A DNA stretch of 64,000 bases from Cerina litoralis (lineage in GTDB: Bacteria > Bacteroidota > Bacteroidia > Flavobacteriales > Flavobacteriaceae), in the NCBI GenBank assembly GCA_022008415.1, contig JAIRBC010000002.1, forward strand, positions 124,001 through 188,000, written 5' to 3'. Position 1 is the first letter of the stretch; each line of letters begins with the position of its first letter. The notes beneath the pieces were generated by a model. The model ran no database searches. It had not been told where the DNA came from and was given only the letters and a program-made list of their open reading frames with translations. Below are positions 28,331-37,696 of this stretch, piece after piece. The position numbers and the translations under genes were made by a program.

Positions 28331-29032
28331 TTAATGAAGGTATTTTAATATTTCTGAAATACGGGACAAGGTAAGATGCCCATTAAACTTATCTTCAAAT
28401 GGTACCTCCTCGTGTTTCCAGGTGGTATGAAACGGGATATGAACCGCCCGCGATCCAATATTTATCAAAGGTAGGACATCGGATTTTAAAGAATTCCCAA
28501 TCATCAAGAATTCGTCTTTTTTTATTTCAAGATGCTCCAAAAGATTGGAATAGTTATCTTCCTTTTTATCGCTCAATACTTCAACGTGATGAAAATATTT
28601 AGAGAGGCCAGACCGTTGTAGTTTGCGTTCCTGGTCCAAAAGATCTCCTTTGGTCAGGACAATCAGGCGATAGCGGTCGGACAATTGTCGCAATACCCCT
28701 TCTACCCCATCCAACAGTTCCACCGGCTTATTGATCATTTCCTTACCTAGGTTCAAAATTTCCATAAGCGTAGCTTGCGAAACCTTATTGTTGGAAAGGT
28801 CCAGGGCAGTTTCGATCATCGAGAGCATAAATCCCTTTATTCCATAGCCGTAGAGTTCCAAGTTTTTGATCTCTACCAAGAACAACTCCTGATCAATCTT
28901 ATTTTTGGTCTCATAACCCTCCAACAAACCCGCAAATTTTTCTTCGGCCTCTCGGAAATAGGTTTCATTGACCCACAAAGTGTCGTCGGCATCGAAGCCA
29001 ATGACCTTGATGTTGCTAAAATTTACTTCCAT
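28331..29032 (-). CDS. HAD-family hydrolase
   Basis: The 233-residue protein shows HAD motif I FDADDTLW (Asp14 nucleophile, Asp16 acid/base), motif II VLTKGD, a motif III lysine in the region [20 protein letters not shown], and motif [20 protein letters not shown] helical cap lies between motifs I and II (residues about 25-95), so it is a class C1-type phosphatase of the YjjG/pyrimidine 5'-nucleotidase kind. Its start overlaps the end of kdsB by 10 bases and its stop is four bases from the next gene, indicating one operon. It might serve as Kdo-8-phosphate phosphatase, but its family differs from the tetrameric KdsC, so this is speculative. Confidence 0.9.
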   Translation of the reverse strand: MEVNFSNIKVIGFDADDTLWVNETYFREAEEKFAGLLEGYETKNKIDQELFLVEIKNLELYGYGIKGFMLSMIETALDLSNNKVSQATLMEILNLGKEMINKPVELLDGVEGVLRQLSDRYRLIVLTKGDLLDQERKLQRSGLSKYFHHVEVLSDKKEDNYSNLLEHLEIKKDEFLMIGNSLKSDVLPLINIGSRAVHIPFHTTWKHEEVPFEDKFNGHLTLSRISEILKYLH

Positions 29033-29751
29033 ACTTTTTGGGCCTTTTCCAAATCTTCAGGGGTGTCTATTTCTATTCCTGACACATTGGTTTCTACCAT
29101 CTTTATTTTTTTGCCATACTCTAAATAGCGGATGGCCTCGATTTTTTCGGTAGATTCTAGAGGCATCATCGGCAATCTTTGAAAATCCATCAATGCACTT
29201 TTTCTAAAGGCATAAACCCCTTTGTGTTTAAAATAGGACGGGGCATATTCCCTGGCCCTGGGATATGGTATCGGTGAACGCGAGAAATAAAGAGCAAAAT
29301 TCCTGTGATCGACAATAACCTTGACGGTATTGGGATTGCTTATTTCTTCCCAGTCCGAAATTTTTGTCATCAGGGAGGCCAAATCTATTTCCTTTAAGGT
29401 GTCCGTTTCAAAAACCTCCAATACGTTCTCGAGACTTTCCCGATCGGTAAAAGGTTCGTCCCCTTGGACATTAACAATGATGTCGATGTCCATATCTGTC
29501 ACGGCCTCTGCAATCCTATCGCTGCCACATTCATGTTCCTTTACGCTCATCATTGCCTTTCCGCCTCCGTCTTCTATTGTCCTGAAAATTATATCGCTAT
29601 CCGTTACTACGTAAACGTCATCGAACAAACCCGTATTTACGGCAGCCTCATAAGTTCTTAAAATGACCGGTTTTCCGCCTAGGTCTTGCATTAATTTTCC
29701 AGGAAACCTGGAGGCGGCATAACGGGCCGGTATCATTGCAATGGTTTTCAA
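29023..29751 (-). CDS. kdsB: CMP-Kdo synthetase
   Basis: KdsB activates 3-deoxy-manno-octulosonate with CTP for lipopolysaccharide core assembly. The 242-residue protein has the nucleotidyl-transferase motif [15 protein letters not shown] at residues about 7-21, [20 protein letters not shown] (metal-binding Asp) and the C-terminal [17 protein letters not shown]. The reading frame starts at TTG (29749-29751) because no ATG precedes the conserved N-terminus; the next ATG would start inside it, at residue 6. It leads the kdsB / HAD / Fe-ADH / acyltransferase operon and has a well-matched promoter 50 bases upstream. Confidence 0.96.
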   Translation of the reverse strand: MKTIAMIPARYAASRFPGKLMQDLGGKPVILRTYEAAVNTGLFDDVYVVTDSDIIFRTIEDGGGKAMMSVKEHECGSDRIAEAVTDMDIDIIVNVQGDEPFTDRESLENVLEVFETDTLKEIDLASLMTKISDWEEISNPNTVKVIVDHRNFALYFSRSPIPYPRAREYAPSYFKHKGVYAFRKSALMDFQRLPMMPLESTEKIEAIRYLEYGKKIKMVETNVSGIEIDTPEDLEKAQKVWK

Positions 29752-29800
29752 TTGATTATCTTTTTTTTAAAACAGGGGATCGGTTATAATTTTAATGGGG

Positions 29801-29834
29801 CAAAGTTACGCTTTTGAATTGAGTATTCTACAAA
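29801..29834 (-). promoter_or_regulatory. Promoter of the kdsB operon
   Basis: On the minus strand a TTTG element (29834-29831) is followed after 22 bases by TAACTTTG (29808-29801), a full match to TTG-N17-23-TANNTTTG. Transcription would start near 29795, giving a leader of about 44 bases. Confidence 0.6.
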
Positions 29835-29990
29835 TTATAGGGTACGACCCCAAAATTTCCAAGTTCATATTACAACTCAAATTCAAACTCGGGTCCAAGT
29901 TAAATGTGAAGCCCAAAAATAACAATAGGCCAAAATAACTGAAGATTAAAAAACAGCGCGAACCAATACTGCTTTAGGGCTAACTGTATG

Positions 29991-31430
29991 CTACGTCCCA
30001 TCAACAAAAAAATCGTTCTTAAACCCAATAAGGTAAAGCTTTTTTTTGGCACGGGTAACCGCGGTATATAACCACCGTAGGTATTCCTTGTCTACCCCGT
30101 TGGGCAGGTAAGGCTGTTCCACAAAAACGGTATCCCACTGTCCTCCCTGGGATTTATGGCAGGTTATGGCATATGAAAATTTTACTTGTAGTGCATTAAA
30201 ATATTTGTTGTTCTTTACGGCCAAAAATTTCTTGTATTTGGAGGATAGATGGTCATAGTCCTTCATTACCTCCAAATACAATTTGTTGCCATCCTCATAG
30301 GAGAGGGAAGGGGTTTCGGCCTGAATAGTGTCCAAAAGCAATACGGTTTCGAAGGGCTTTTGGTTGGGATAGTCGACCATCTTCACCTTAACCTCAGCAA
30401 ACCTAAAGCCATAGAGCTCTTTTATCGCAAAAATTTCCAACACCTCTATGATGTCCCCATTGGCAATAAAACCGGCTTCCGAGTTGGTTTCTAGCCAAAA
30501 GTAATTATTTTTTACCACCATCATAAAGTCGCCTACGGCCAATTCGTTTTCCAAAAACAATATACGGTTCCTGATATTTTCATTGTACAGATTGGCCCTC
30601 TTATTGGACCGAACGATAATCGCGGTCTCCTCCTTTCCGTTCTGCCCGTACGAATCGTCAATAGCTTCCTGTATATCGTACCCGTCGATCAATCTTACGA
30701 TATCCTTGAATGGGGCAACATCAAACTTAAATGCCTCAAAGAATTCCCCCTGCAGTTGTTCCCTCAAAAGGGTGGCATTCACCAATATCCCACTATCCTC
30801 GGCCTGCCGTACCACCTCCTCGAGTTCAATTTTCACGACCTCCTTATTGTAGTTCAAGGCCAGTTTGTGCCCGTCCAGTGCCGGACTAAGATCCAATCGT
30901 ACGGGCGGTAACTGTGCGGTATCCCCTATTAGGACGAGCTTGCAATTGTGGCCGGAATAGACATACATGAGCAGGTCGTCCAATAATGATCCGTTATCGA
31001 ACAACATGGAATCACTTGGTGCATCGGGGATCATGGACGCTTCGTCCACTATAAAAATAGTATTCCTGTGCTTGTTAGGTGCCAAGACAAATTTTACAGC
31101 GCCCCCCCGCTCTTTTTTGGGAAAGTATATTTTTCGATGTATCGTGTAGGATTGGGCGTTGGCATAATTGGACATAACCTTGGCTGCCCGCCCCGTAGGG
31201 GCCATCAGAACCGATTTCATCTTGGTTTTCCACAAGCAGGAAACCAGGGTCCCTACCAGGGTAGTCTTTCCGGTACCCGCAAATCCCTTTAATAGAAAAA
31301 GACTGTCCTTATTGGGGGATAGAATAAATTGACCCAATTGCTGCATGGCCAAATCTTGGTTGATGGTGGGCCGATGTGGAAACTTTTCCAATAAAATCTT
31401 ATGGAAATCGGAAGGGGTAATTGCGGTCAT
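29991..31430 (-). CDS. RecD/Dda-like superfamily 1 helicase
   Basis: The 479-residue protein shows Walker A GFAGTGKTT (residues 49-57), motif Ia MAPTGRAAKV, Walker B FIVDEASMI (DEAS at 129-132) and motif III LIGDTAQLPPV. The C-terminal half carries motif V/VI pieces, KFSYAITCHKSQGGQWDTVFV and YLRWLYTAVTRAKKKLYLIG. It is smaller than RecD2 and lacks an N-terminal RecD2 helical region, closer to Dda-type 5'-3' helicases. It probably unwinds DNA during replication or repair. A -7-like box TATCTTTG is only about ten bases before the start, so the main promoter may be elsewhere. Confidence 0.9.
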   Translation of the reverse strand: MTAITPSDFHKILLEKFPHRPTINQDLAMQQLGQFILSPNKDSLFLLKGFAGTGKTTLVGTLVSCLWKTKMKSVLMAPTGRAAKVMSNYANAQSYTIHRKIYFPKKERGGAVKFVLAPNKHRNTIFIVDEASMIPDAPSDSMLFDNGSLLDDLLMYVYSGHNCKLVLIGDTAQLPPVRLDLSPALDGHKLALNYNKEVVKIELEEVVRQAEDSGILVNATLLREQLQGEFFEAFKFDVAPFKDIVRLIDGYDIQEAIDDSYGQNGKEETAIIVRSNKRANLYNENIRNRILFLENELAVGDFMMVVKNNYFWLETNSEAGFIANGDIIEVLEIFAIKELYGFRFAEVKVKMVDYPNQKPFETVLLLDTIQAETPSLSYEDGNKLYLEVMKDYDHLSSKYKKFLAVKNNKYFNALQVKFSYAITCHKSQGGQWDTVFVEQPYLPNGVDKEYLRWLYTAVTRAKKKLYLIGFKNDFFVDGT

Positions 31431-31821
31431 ACTTCCTCAAAGATAAGGAACTCTCCCAGACTTTTAGATTGGAACCGATAAATTTGGTTCCGAACCGGCC
31501 CCGCGAGAATAACGTTGCAGGGCCGGCATCTGATCTGGTTGCACCGCAAAAAAGTGTAGGGACAATAGTTGCTTACCGCTGGAGCTTCCAGGCCATCCTC
31601 GCCATGCCAATTTAACAACGGTTACCGGAGTCGTCCAATTAAATACTTAAAAAGGGATGATTCCCAGAGCGAGAACGAACAGTTCACGGTGCGATTTGCA
31701 AAATTAGGTGAAAGAGTATAAAGTCTAGGAGGGTTCCCCTCATTTTTAAGCCTAAATACTTTTGTGATTAAAAAAAAATTGTAGATTTGTGATAACCACA
31801 ATCATAATTAACAACTATACA
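31431..31821. other. 391-bp divergent gap with promoter and one hairpin
   Basis: CCGGCCC (31495-31501) and GGGCCGG (31520-31526) form a GC-rich 7-base stem with an 18-base loop. The rightward promoter at 31762-31789 lies close to the next gene. No protein-like frame was seen. Confidence 0.5.
31762..31789 (+). promoter_or_regulatory. Promoter of the DUF3822-rsmD operon
   Basis: TTG at 31762-31764, 17 bases, then TAGATTTG at 31782-31789 gives a full consensus match. A start near 31795 would leave about 27 bases to the ATG at 31822, and rules out an in-frame GTG at 31789 as the translation start. Confidence 0.65.
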
Positions 31822-32472
31822 ATGAAGACCATCATACAAATTGTACTTTGGATAGTATGTATCGGCCTGGGATACTTGATTTTTCAGTCGGTAGAAGCTC
31901 CCATCGAGTTTAAGAAGGTTAAACAAGAACGATATGCCCAGGTAATTGCCAAACTAAAAGATATTCGGGATTCCGAAGAAGCTTTTAAAACCGTAAACAA
32001 AAGGTACACCAAAAATTTTGATGAATTGATCAGTTTTGTGGATACTGGCAATTTCATCATCACCCAGCAACGGGATTCTTCCTTCATGGAGCACGATAAG
32101 CATTACGGTATAGATATGCTTCGGGAAGTTAAAATTATCGATACCCTAGGTTTTGTATCGGTAAAAGATTCTTTGTTCAAGGGCGACAACAGGTACAAGA
32201 CCATGATGAATGTACCCTTTGCAGAAAACAATGAAAAATTTGAGCTCAATGCGGGCATCATCGAAAAAAGTGGTTATAAGGCTCCCGTATTCGAGGCAAA
32301 AGTTAAAAAGAACGTTGTACTTCACGACCAACCCAAGGATTTGTTAGCTCGGGAGAATTCTTTTGTAAACGTAGAGGAAGTAAACGGCGATGAAATTAAG
32401 GTCGGCTCCATGAAGGAAGTAAGTACCAACGGAAACTGGCCTCCTATCTATGACAAAAAAGACAACAAATAG
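31822..32472 (+). CDS. Single-pass membrane protein of unknown function
   Basis: The 216-residue protein starts at the ATG at 31822; an upstream GTG at 31789 overlaps the -7 box and is rejected. Residues about 3-21 form one membrane segment (IIQIVLWIVCIGLGYLIFQS), with the rest probably outside the cytoplasm. A segment of about 60 residues (FKKVKQERYAQVIAKLKDIR onward) is charged and likely coiled coil. The family looks like an uncharacterised conserved protein of Flavobacteria. It overlaps the DUF3822 gene by 23 bases, and rsmD and another secreted protein follow, forming a four-gene operon. Its job is unknown. Confidence 0.8.
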   Translation: MKTIIQIVLWIVCIGLGYLIFQSVEAPIEFKKVKQERYAQVIAKLKDIRDSEEAFKTVNKRYTKNFDELISFVDTGNFIITQQRDSSFMEHDKHYGIDMLREVKIIDTLGFVSVKDSLFKGDNRYKTMMNVPFAENNEKFELNAGIIEKSGYKAPVFEAKVKKNVVLHDQPKDLLARENSFVNVEEVNGDEIKVGSMKEVSTNGNWPPIYDKKDNK

Positions 32473-33286
32473 AAACGTAGGCAACAATCCTACTTCGGAA
32501 TACCATAAGTTGTCCATTCAAATTAGTTTGAATGGACTTTCTTTTTGTGTACTGGACACACTTGATAATACCCTGCTGATATCCGAGCAACGCACCTTTC
32601 CAAAAGAATTGATTCCGTTTGAGGCCCAAAAGAATTTAAAAGAGATTCTAGAAAAGTACCAAGTGGCGAAATACACGTTTTCCGAGGTGGTTGTTATACA
32701 TCGCAACAAATTGTTCAGTTTTGTCCCCAAAGCCCTTTTTGATGAAAAGGAACTCGCAAATTATTTAAAGTTCAATGCCAAGATCTTGGCCAATGACCTT
32801 ATTGTTTATGACGGGATTGAAAGTTACGACCTCATTAATGTCTACGTCCCTTTCGTCAACATAAACAACTATATCTATGACCTTTTTGGGGAGTTCGAAT
32901 TTAAACACAGCGGTACGGTACTCGTCCAATCCCTATTGAACCAACACAGCAACGGCAGCAAACCGGTTTGCTACGTCCAGGTACTGGAACAACAGATGGA
33001 CATCACGGTGATTTCACAAAAGAAATTGCTGTTGTTCAACAGTTTTGACTTTACGACCAAGGAAGATTTTATATACTATCTCCTCTTCACTATGGAGCAG
33101 TTAGGATTGGATACCGGTACCGTAGCACTCAAACTCTTTGGGTCCGTGGAAGAAGGGGACCCCATCTACGATGTTTGTTACACCTATGTGAAAAACGTAT
33201 CGATCTTTGTCCCATCCAATCTTTCTTACCATTTGGGTGGCAGGGAGCAGGAAAGTATCGATTTTACTACCCTAAACGCCCTATAA
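32450..33286 (+). CDS. DUF3822-family protein
   Basis: The 278-residue protein resembles the DUF3822 family, a Bacteroidota group with an ASKHA-like fold of unknown role (LSIQISLNGLSFCVLDTLDN near the N-terminus, YKHSG-like FEFKHSGTVLVQSLL in the middle). There is no signal peptide or membrane segment. Its start is inside the preceding gene (23-base overlap), and its stop shares its last A with the rsmD start (TAATG), so translation is coupled on both sides. The recurring DUF3822-rsmD pairing suggests a link to ribosome maturation, but this is inference. Confidence 0.85.
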   Translation: MTKKTTNRNVGNNPTSEYHKLSIQISLNGLSFCVLDTLDNTLLISEQRTFPKELIPFEAQKNLKEILEKYQVAKYTFSEVVVIHRNKLFSFVPKALFDEKELANYLKFNAKILANDLIVYDGIESYDLINVYVPFVNINNYIYDLFGEFEFKHSGTVLVQSLLNQHSNGSKPVCYVQVLEQQMDITVISQKKLLLFNSFDFTTKEDFIYYLLFTMEQLGLDTGTVALKLFGSVEEGDPIYDVCYTYVKNVSIFVPSNLSYHLGGREQESIDFTTLNAL

Positions 33287-33834
33287 TGCGGATAATTTCC
33301 GGAAAATATAAAGGAAAACGTATTGCCGCACCCAAAAAATTGCCCGTCCGCCCAACGACCGATATGGCCAAGGAGGCCCTCTTCAATATCCTGAACAACA
33401 GCTATTATTTTGAGAAAATATCCGTCCTGGACCTCTTTTCGGGTACTGGAAACATCAGTTTTGAATTCGCATCGCGGGGTACTGATCAAATTATCGCCGT
33501 AGATACCGATTTTGGATGCGTCAAGTTCATTGATAAAACCGCAAAGGAACTCCATTTTAACATAACGGCCATTAAAAGTAATGCTTTTGCCTATCTTGAA
33601 AAAGCGGCCCAAAAGACCGACATTATATTTGCTGACCCTCCTTACGATATGCTATTGTCCGAGTTTGATAAAATACCCGAACTGGTGTTTAAAAACCAAT
33701 TACTCCAAGAGGACGGCTTGTTGATTATAGAACACTCCAAACATATGACCCTTTCTTCTTCCCCTTATTTCTCCGGACAAAGAAAATATGGGGGAAGTGT
33801 TTTTAGTTTTTTTGAAAACATTTCGGAAAATTAG
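33286..33834 (+). CDS. rsmD: 16S rRNA (guanine(966)-N(2))-methyltransferase
   Basis: The start is the ATG at 33286; a longer frame to 33175 would run over DUF3822. The 182-residue protein begins MRIISGKYKGKRIAAPKK and has the SAM-binding motif VLDLFSGTGNISFEFASRG, the Asp following strand beta-2 (IIAVDTDF), and the catalytic FADPPYDML (DPPY variant of the N-methylase motif). It methylates G966 in 16S rRNA near the P site. The stop is 9 bases before the next gene. Confidence 0.94.
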   Translation: MRIISGKYKGKRIAAPKKLPVRPTTDMAKEALFNILNNSYYFEKISVLDLFSGTGNISFEFASRGTDQIIAVDTDFGCVKFIDKTAKELHFNITAIKSNAFAYLEKAAQKTDIIFADPPYDMLLSEFDKIPELVFKNQLLQEDGLLIIEHSKHMTLSSSPYFSGQRKYGGSVFSFFENISEN

Positions 33835-33843
33835 GAATACGGT

Positions 33844-34284
33844 ATGAAATACAACCCGATTTTCACTTTGCTAGTAGCCACTTCAATGTCGGTCTTTTCC
33901 CAAGGAGATGCAGCGACGCAACAAATTCGTTCCTTAATAGACAACTATGCCAGCGCTCGGGAAAATAAGTACCCGGAGCTATTGGAGCGTATTTTGACAC
34001 CGGATATCGACCAATTGGTATCTACGGGGGAATGGCGCAATGGTCGGAAAGAATCAATTAATGGGATGCAGCAAAGCTCTGCTACAAAACCCGGATTCCG
34101 AACCCTTTCCCTAGCGAAAATACGATTTCCGACCCCTGATGTCGGTATAGTGGATGCCCGCTATGTCATAACGGGCAAAGATGGCGGCCAGAGGAAGATG
34201 TGGAGTACGTTTATCGTAGTACGACAACATGGAAATTGGAAAATAACAGCAATCCGAAATATGTTTCCGACAGGTACTTATTGA
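33844..34284 (+). CDS. Secreted NTF2/SnoaL-like protein
   Basis: The 146-residue product starts with a signal peptide (MKYNPIFTLLVATSMSVFSQ). The mature part has an NTF2-like cone fold by pattern: an N-terminal helix (IRSLIDNYASARENKYPELL), a DIDQLVSTGEWRNG segment, and C-terminal strands (VGIVDARYVITGKDGGQ, MWSTFIVVRQHGNWKITAIR). DUF4440 or SgcJ-like families look similar. It is the last gene before a strong bidirectional terminator and belongs to the operon starting at 31822. Ligand and role unknown. Confidence 0.82.
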   Translation: MKYNPIFTLLVATSMSVFSQGDAATQQIRSLIDNYASARENKYPELLERILTPDIDQLVSTGEWRNGRKESINGMQQSSATKPGFRTLSLAKIRFPTPDVGIVDARYVITGKDGGQRKMWSTFIVVRQHGNWKITAIRNMFPTGTY

Positions 34285-34295
34285 CGGGATACAAA

Positions 34296-34324
34296 AAAGC
34301 CCCGACGGTCATCGTCGGGGCTTT
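34296..34324. terminator. Bidirectional terminator
   Basis: GCCCCGACG (34299-34307) pairs with CGTCGGGGC (34313-34321) around GTCAT, flanked by AAA on the left and TTT on the right. It sits between two convergent genes, ending both the rsmD operon and rpsA. Confidence 0.9.
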
Positions 34325-34345
34325 CTATTATTTAAAAATAGAGGC

Positions 34346-36190
34346 TTATTTCTTTTTCTTTGTGGTAGCTTCCATTTTGTCCTTCAATGCCTGCAATTGC
34401 TCGTTGGCATCTCCCAGGGTAGGTTTAGATTCCTCTGCGCTGGTCGCAGCCCTTCTGGCAGCAGCCTTAACGTTCCGGTCTTCTTCTTCCCTAAAGATCG
34501 CGGTATGGCTAGCAACGACCCTCTTGAATTCCTTGTTGAACTCAATGATCTTAAATTCGGTCTCTTCGCCCTTACCCAGTTTCTTGCCATCTTCCTTTTC
34601 CAAATGACGGGAAGGCACAAATGCCGTGATATCGTCATTAAAGTCGATCGTGGCTCCTTTGTCCACAATCTCGCCGATGCTGGCCTTATGAACGGTTCCT
34701 ACGGCAAACTCTTCCTCGTACTTGTCCCAAGGATTCTCGGTTGTCTGTTTGTGGCCCAAACTTAGTTTACGACCTTCAACATCCAACTCCAATACCTCTA
34801 CTTCCAAAGTATCGCCCACAGTTACAAATTCTGACGGGTGCTTTACCTTCTTGGTCCAGGAAAGATCGGAGATATAGACCAATCCGTCTATCCCTTCTTC
34901 CATTTCTACGAACACACCAAAATTGGTAAAGTTTCTGACGATACCTTTGTGTTTTGATCCAACAGGGTATTTGGAGGTAATATCGGTCCATGGGTCTGGT
35001 GTCAACTGCTTGATCCCCAGGGACATTTTACGATCTTCCCGATCCAAGGTAAGTACCACGGCCTCTAATTGGTCGCCTACTTTTACGAAATCCTGTGCAG
35101 AACGCAGGTGGGTAGACCAAGACATTTCGGATACGTGGATCAAACCTTCCACACCTTCGGCGACTTCGATAAACGCACCGTAATCCGCAATAACGACTAC
35201 CTTGCCCTTTACCTTGTCCCCTACTTTGATCTCTTCGCTCAAGGCATCCCATGGATGTTTCTCCAATTGCTTAAGACCCAACTGAATCCTAGATTTGTTG
35301 TCGTCAAAATCCAAGATTACAACGTTCAGTTTCTGGTCTAATTCTACCACCTCGTTCGGATGGTTGATACGGCTCCAAGAAAGATCGGTAATATGGATTA
35401 GACCATCTACACCACCAAGATCGATAAAGACCCCATAAGAGGTGATGTTTTTGACGACACCTTCCAATACCTGCCCTTTTTCTAACTGGCTGATGATCTC
35501 CTTTTTCTGTTCTTCGATATCGGCCTCGATAAGTGCTTTGTGGGAAACAACGACGTTCTTAAATTCATGGTTGATCTTGACCACCTTAAATTCCATGGTT
35601 TTTCCCACATACTGGTCGTAGTCGCGGATCGGTTTCACATCTATTTGTGAACCGGGCAAGAACGCCTCAATGCCAAAGACATCCACGATCATTCCACCTT
35701 TGGTCCTACATTTTACAAAACCGTTGACGATTTCTTCCTTGTCATGGGCTGTATTAACACGTTCCCAGGCCATAATGGTCCTTGCCTTTCTGTGCGAAAG
35801 CACCAACTGACCACTCTTATCTTCACGTATGTCGATGAGAACCTCGACCTTATCGCCAACCTTTAAATCTGGATTGTAACGAAATTCGTTAAGGGAAATG
35901 ACCCCTTCGGATTTTGCGTTGATGTCGATAATGGCCTCCCGATCGGTTAGATACACCACGGTACCCTGTACCACTTCTTCGTCGGCGGTATCCACAAAGT
36001 TTTCGGCGACCAAGGATTCGAACTCCTTCAATTTGGAGTCGTCCACGCGCTCTATCCCCTGCTCGTACTTATCCCAGTTAAAGTTCTCCAAAAATTCCTG
36101 GGGATCTTGTTGAACCGGGGCTTCTTTTTTTGTTTCTTGTGTTGCATCAGTGGTCTCTTCCACTTCTACTGTTGCTTTTTCTTCAGCCAT
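34346..36190 (-). CDS. rpsA: 30S ribosomal protein S1
   Basis: S1 helps load mRNA on the 30S subunit. The start is set at the ATG at 36190 (MAEEKATVEVEE), since a longer frame begins with TTG and its extra 14 residues do not look conserved. The product is 614 residues and has six S1 beta-barrel repeats, recognisable from GVVKNITSYGVFIDLGGVDG, VVIADYGAFIEVAEGVEGLI and IVRNFTNFGVFVEMEEGIDG. An acidic N-terminal extension of about 50 residues and a basic C-terminal tail (TTKKKK) are typical of Bacteroidota. A full promoter lies 120 bases upstream. Confidence 0.97.
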   Translation of the reverse strand: MAEEKATVEVEETTDATQETKKEAPVQQDPQEFLENFNWDKYEQGIERVDDSKLKEFESLVAENFVDTADEEVVQGTVVYLTDREAIIDINAKSEGVISLNEFRYNPDLKVGDKVEVLIDIREDKSGQLVLSHRKARTIMAWERVNTAHDKEEIVNGFVKCRTKGGMIVDVFGIEAFLPGSQIDVKPIRDYDQYVGKTMEFKVVKINHEFKNVVVSHKALIEADIEEQKKEIISQLEKGQVLEGVVKNITSYGVFIDLGGVDGLIHITDLSWSRINHPNEVVELDQKLNVVILDFDDNKSRIQLGLKQLEKHPWDALSEEIKVGDKVKGKVVVIADYGAFIEVAEGVEGLIHVSEMSWSTHLRSAQDFVKVGDQLEAVVLTLDREDRKMSLGIKQLTPDPWTDITSKYPVGSKHKGIVRNFTNFGVFVEMEEGIDGLVYISDLSWTKKVKHPSEFVTVGDTLEVEVLELDVEGRKLSLGHKQTTENPWDKYEEEFAVGTVHKASIGEIVDKGATIDFNDDITAFVPSRHLEKEDGKKLGKGEETEFKIIEFNKEFKRVVASHTAIFREEEDRNVKAAARRAATSAEESKPTLGDANEQLQALKDKMEATTKKKK

Positions 36191-36309
36191 TGCTGATCTT
36201 AAATTTGTATTCCACGGGGTTACAAGAGCCAAACGATTTCCGCGGAAGATGTTATTTTTAATTTTCTACACTTACCCTTTTCCTCTTGGTACTTCGCAAA
36301 AAAGGTGTG

Positions 36310-36339
36310 CAAAAATACAATATAAAAATGGTTTTACAA
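36310..36339 (-). promoter_or_regulatory. Promoter of rpsA
   Basis: On the minus strand TTG (36339-36337), 19 bases, then TATTTTTG (36317-36310) is a full consensus match. The start near 36304 would leave a leader of about 113 bases, long enough for autoregulation as known for S1 genes elsewhere. Confidence 0.65.
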
Positions 36340-36453
36340 ACCCAATTTCCATTAGGTTGCAGTGTTTTTCAGTATTTAATCCCTTTTCTATGCAAATACT
36401 GCAATTATCCTTATCTTCAGCCTATAAATTCTAATCATTAAAATAAAACAATT

Positions 36454-36834
36454 ATGAGTGTTAAAGCAAAATATCAGCCTGTTTTGGATCTGGGCGAAAA
36501 GTTAAACGTTCAAAATGGCGACGTTAAAGAAGAAGGCGGTATCCTGAAAATAAAAGGCACTACAAAAGATCAGTACGAAAAAAATCTGTTGTGGGACAAA
36601 ATCAAGGAAATCGGCGGACAAAACCCATCCGACCTACAAGCGGATATCAAGGTTGCCGATACCTCTGTCTACCATCGGCATACCGTAAAAAGCGGTGAAT
36701 CCCTCAGCAAAATAGCGAAGCTTTACTACAATGATCCTATGAAATACAAGCAGATTTTTGAAGCGAACACCCATATTTTGAAAAATCCGGATTTGATACA
36801 GCCCGGGCAGGTTTTAGCTATTCCAAATCTGTGA
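36454..36834 (+). CDS. BON-LysM protein, Kbp-like
   Basis: The 126-residue protein has a BON-like N-terminal half (LDLGEKLNVQNGDVKEEGGI, then GTTKDQYEKNLLWDKIKEIG) and a C-terminal LysM domain (YHRHTVKSGESLSKIAKLYY ... NPDLIQPGQVLAIP, residues about 75-124). It lacks a signal peptide. The layout matches E. coli Kbp (YgaU), a cytoplasmic potassium-binding protein, although this one is somewhat shorter. Peptidoglycan binding is less likely without export. It is a single gene between rpsA and cmk. Confidence 0.9.
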   Translation: MSVKAKYQPVLDLGEKLNVQNGDVKEEGGILKIKGTTKDQYEKNLLWDKIKEIGGQNPSDLQADIKVADTSVYHRHTVKSGESLSKIAKLYYNDPMKYKQIFEANTHILKNPDLIQPGQVLAIPNL

Positions 36835-36991
36835 GCCGCTGCTCCTTAAATTGAATCTAGCAACATCAATAATCCCAGTGGTCGCATGGCGGGCGGTACA
36901 ACTGTCTTGGTTTTAAAAAATCATCGCGTATCGGACCGCCCGTCCGACCCTGTCATTGAGGCGTGCTCCCACACGGATAATTATAATGGTT

Positions 36992-37696
36992 TCAAGCCGT
37001 TTTATTTTGTTTTTCAATGACCCTAAGGGCGTAATTATAAATGCGTTCGAATTGCTCTTCCAAACCCATGTCGCTATTGTCAAATTTTATGGCGTCCGCC
37101 GCCCTGCGCAATGGTGAAAATTCCCTATGGGAATCTAAATAATCCCGTTCTTGAACATTTTTCAGCACCTCGGAATAGGACACTTTTTCACCTTTGCCCA
37201 GCAATTCCTTGTATCGCCTAAAAGCCCTGGTCTCCGGGGATGCGGTCATAAAAATTTTTAGTTCGGCATCGGGGAAAACTACGGTCCCGATATCGCGACC
37301 ATCCATAACGATTCCCTTTTCCTTGCCTATCTCTTTTTGCATATCCACCAACTTGTAACGCACTTCCTCAATGGCGGACACTTTGCTCACCTGTTGCGAA
37401 ACCGCCAGTGATCGGATTTCCTTTTCCACATTTTCCCCGTTCAGGTACATTTCGGAATAGCCCATCTCCTCATTGTATTTAAACTTTAAATGCGCCTTTG
37501 GAAGAAGCTGAACCAAGGCACTGGTATTTTGACCATCGGCACCGATAAAACCATTTCGCATGGCAAAAAGCGTAACGGCCCTATACATGGCACCGGTATC
37601 CACGTAAATATACTCCAGGGCCTTGGCCAGTTGTTTGGCGATCGTACTTTTCCCAGTAGAGGAGTACCCGTCAACGGCTATTGTAATTTTCTGCAT
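36992..37696 (-). CDS. cmk: Cytidylate kinase
   Basis: Cmk phosphorylates CMP and dCMP with ATP. The 234-residue protein has the P-loop VDGYSSTGKSTIAKQLAK (residues about 8-25), the YVDTGAMYRAVTL substrate motif, GIVMDGRDIGTVVFPDAELK and RAFRRYKELL. Length is normal. It lies between a BON-LysM gene and lon, transcribed leftward like lon and rpsA, with separate gaps. The upstream 170-bp gap shows no full promoter. cmk next to lon or rpsA is common in bacteria. Confidence 0.96.
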   Translation of the reverse strand: MQKITIAVDGYSSTGKSTIAKQLAKALEYIYVDTGAMYRAVTLFAMRNGFIGADGQNTSALVQLLPKAHLKFKYNEEMGYSEMYLNGENVEKEIRSLAVSQQVSKVSAIEEVRYKLVDMQKEIGKEKGIVMDGRDIGTVVFPDAELKIFMTASPETRAFRRYKELLGKGEKVSYSEVLKNVQERDYLDSHREFSPLRRAADAIKFDNSDMGLEEQFERIYNYALRVIEKQNKTA

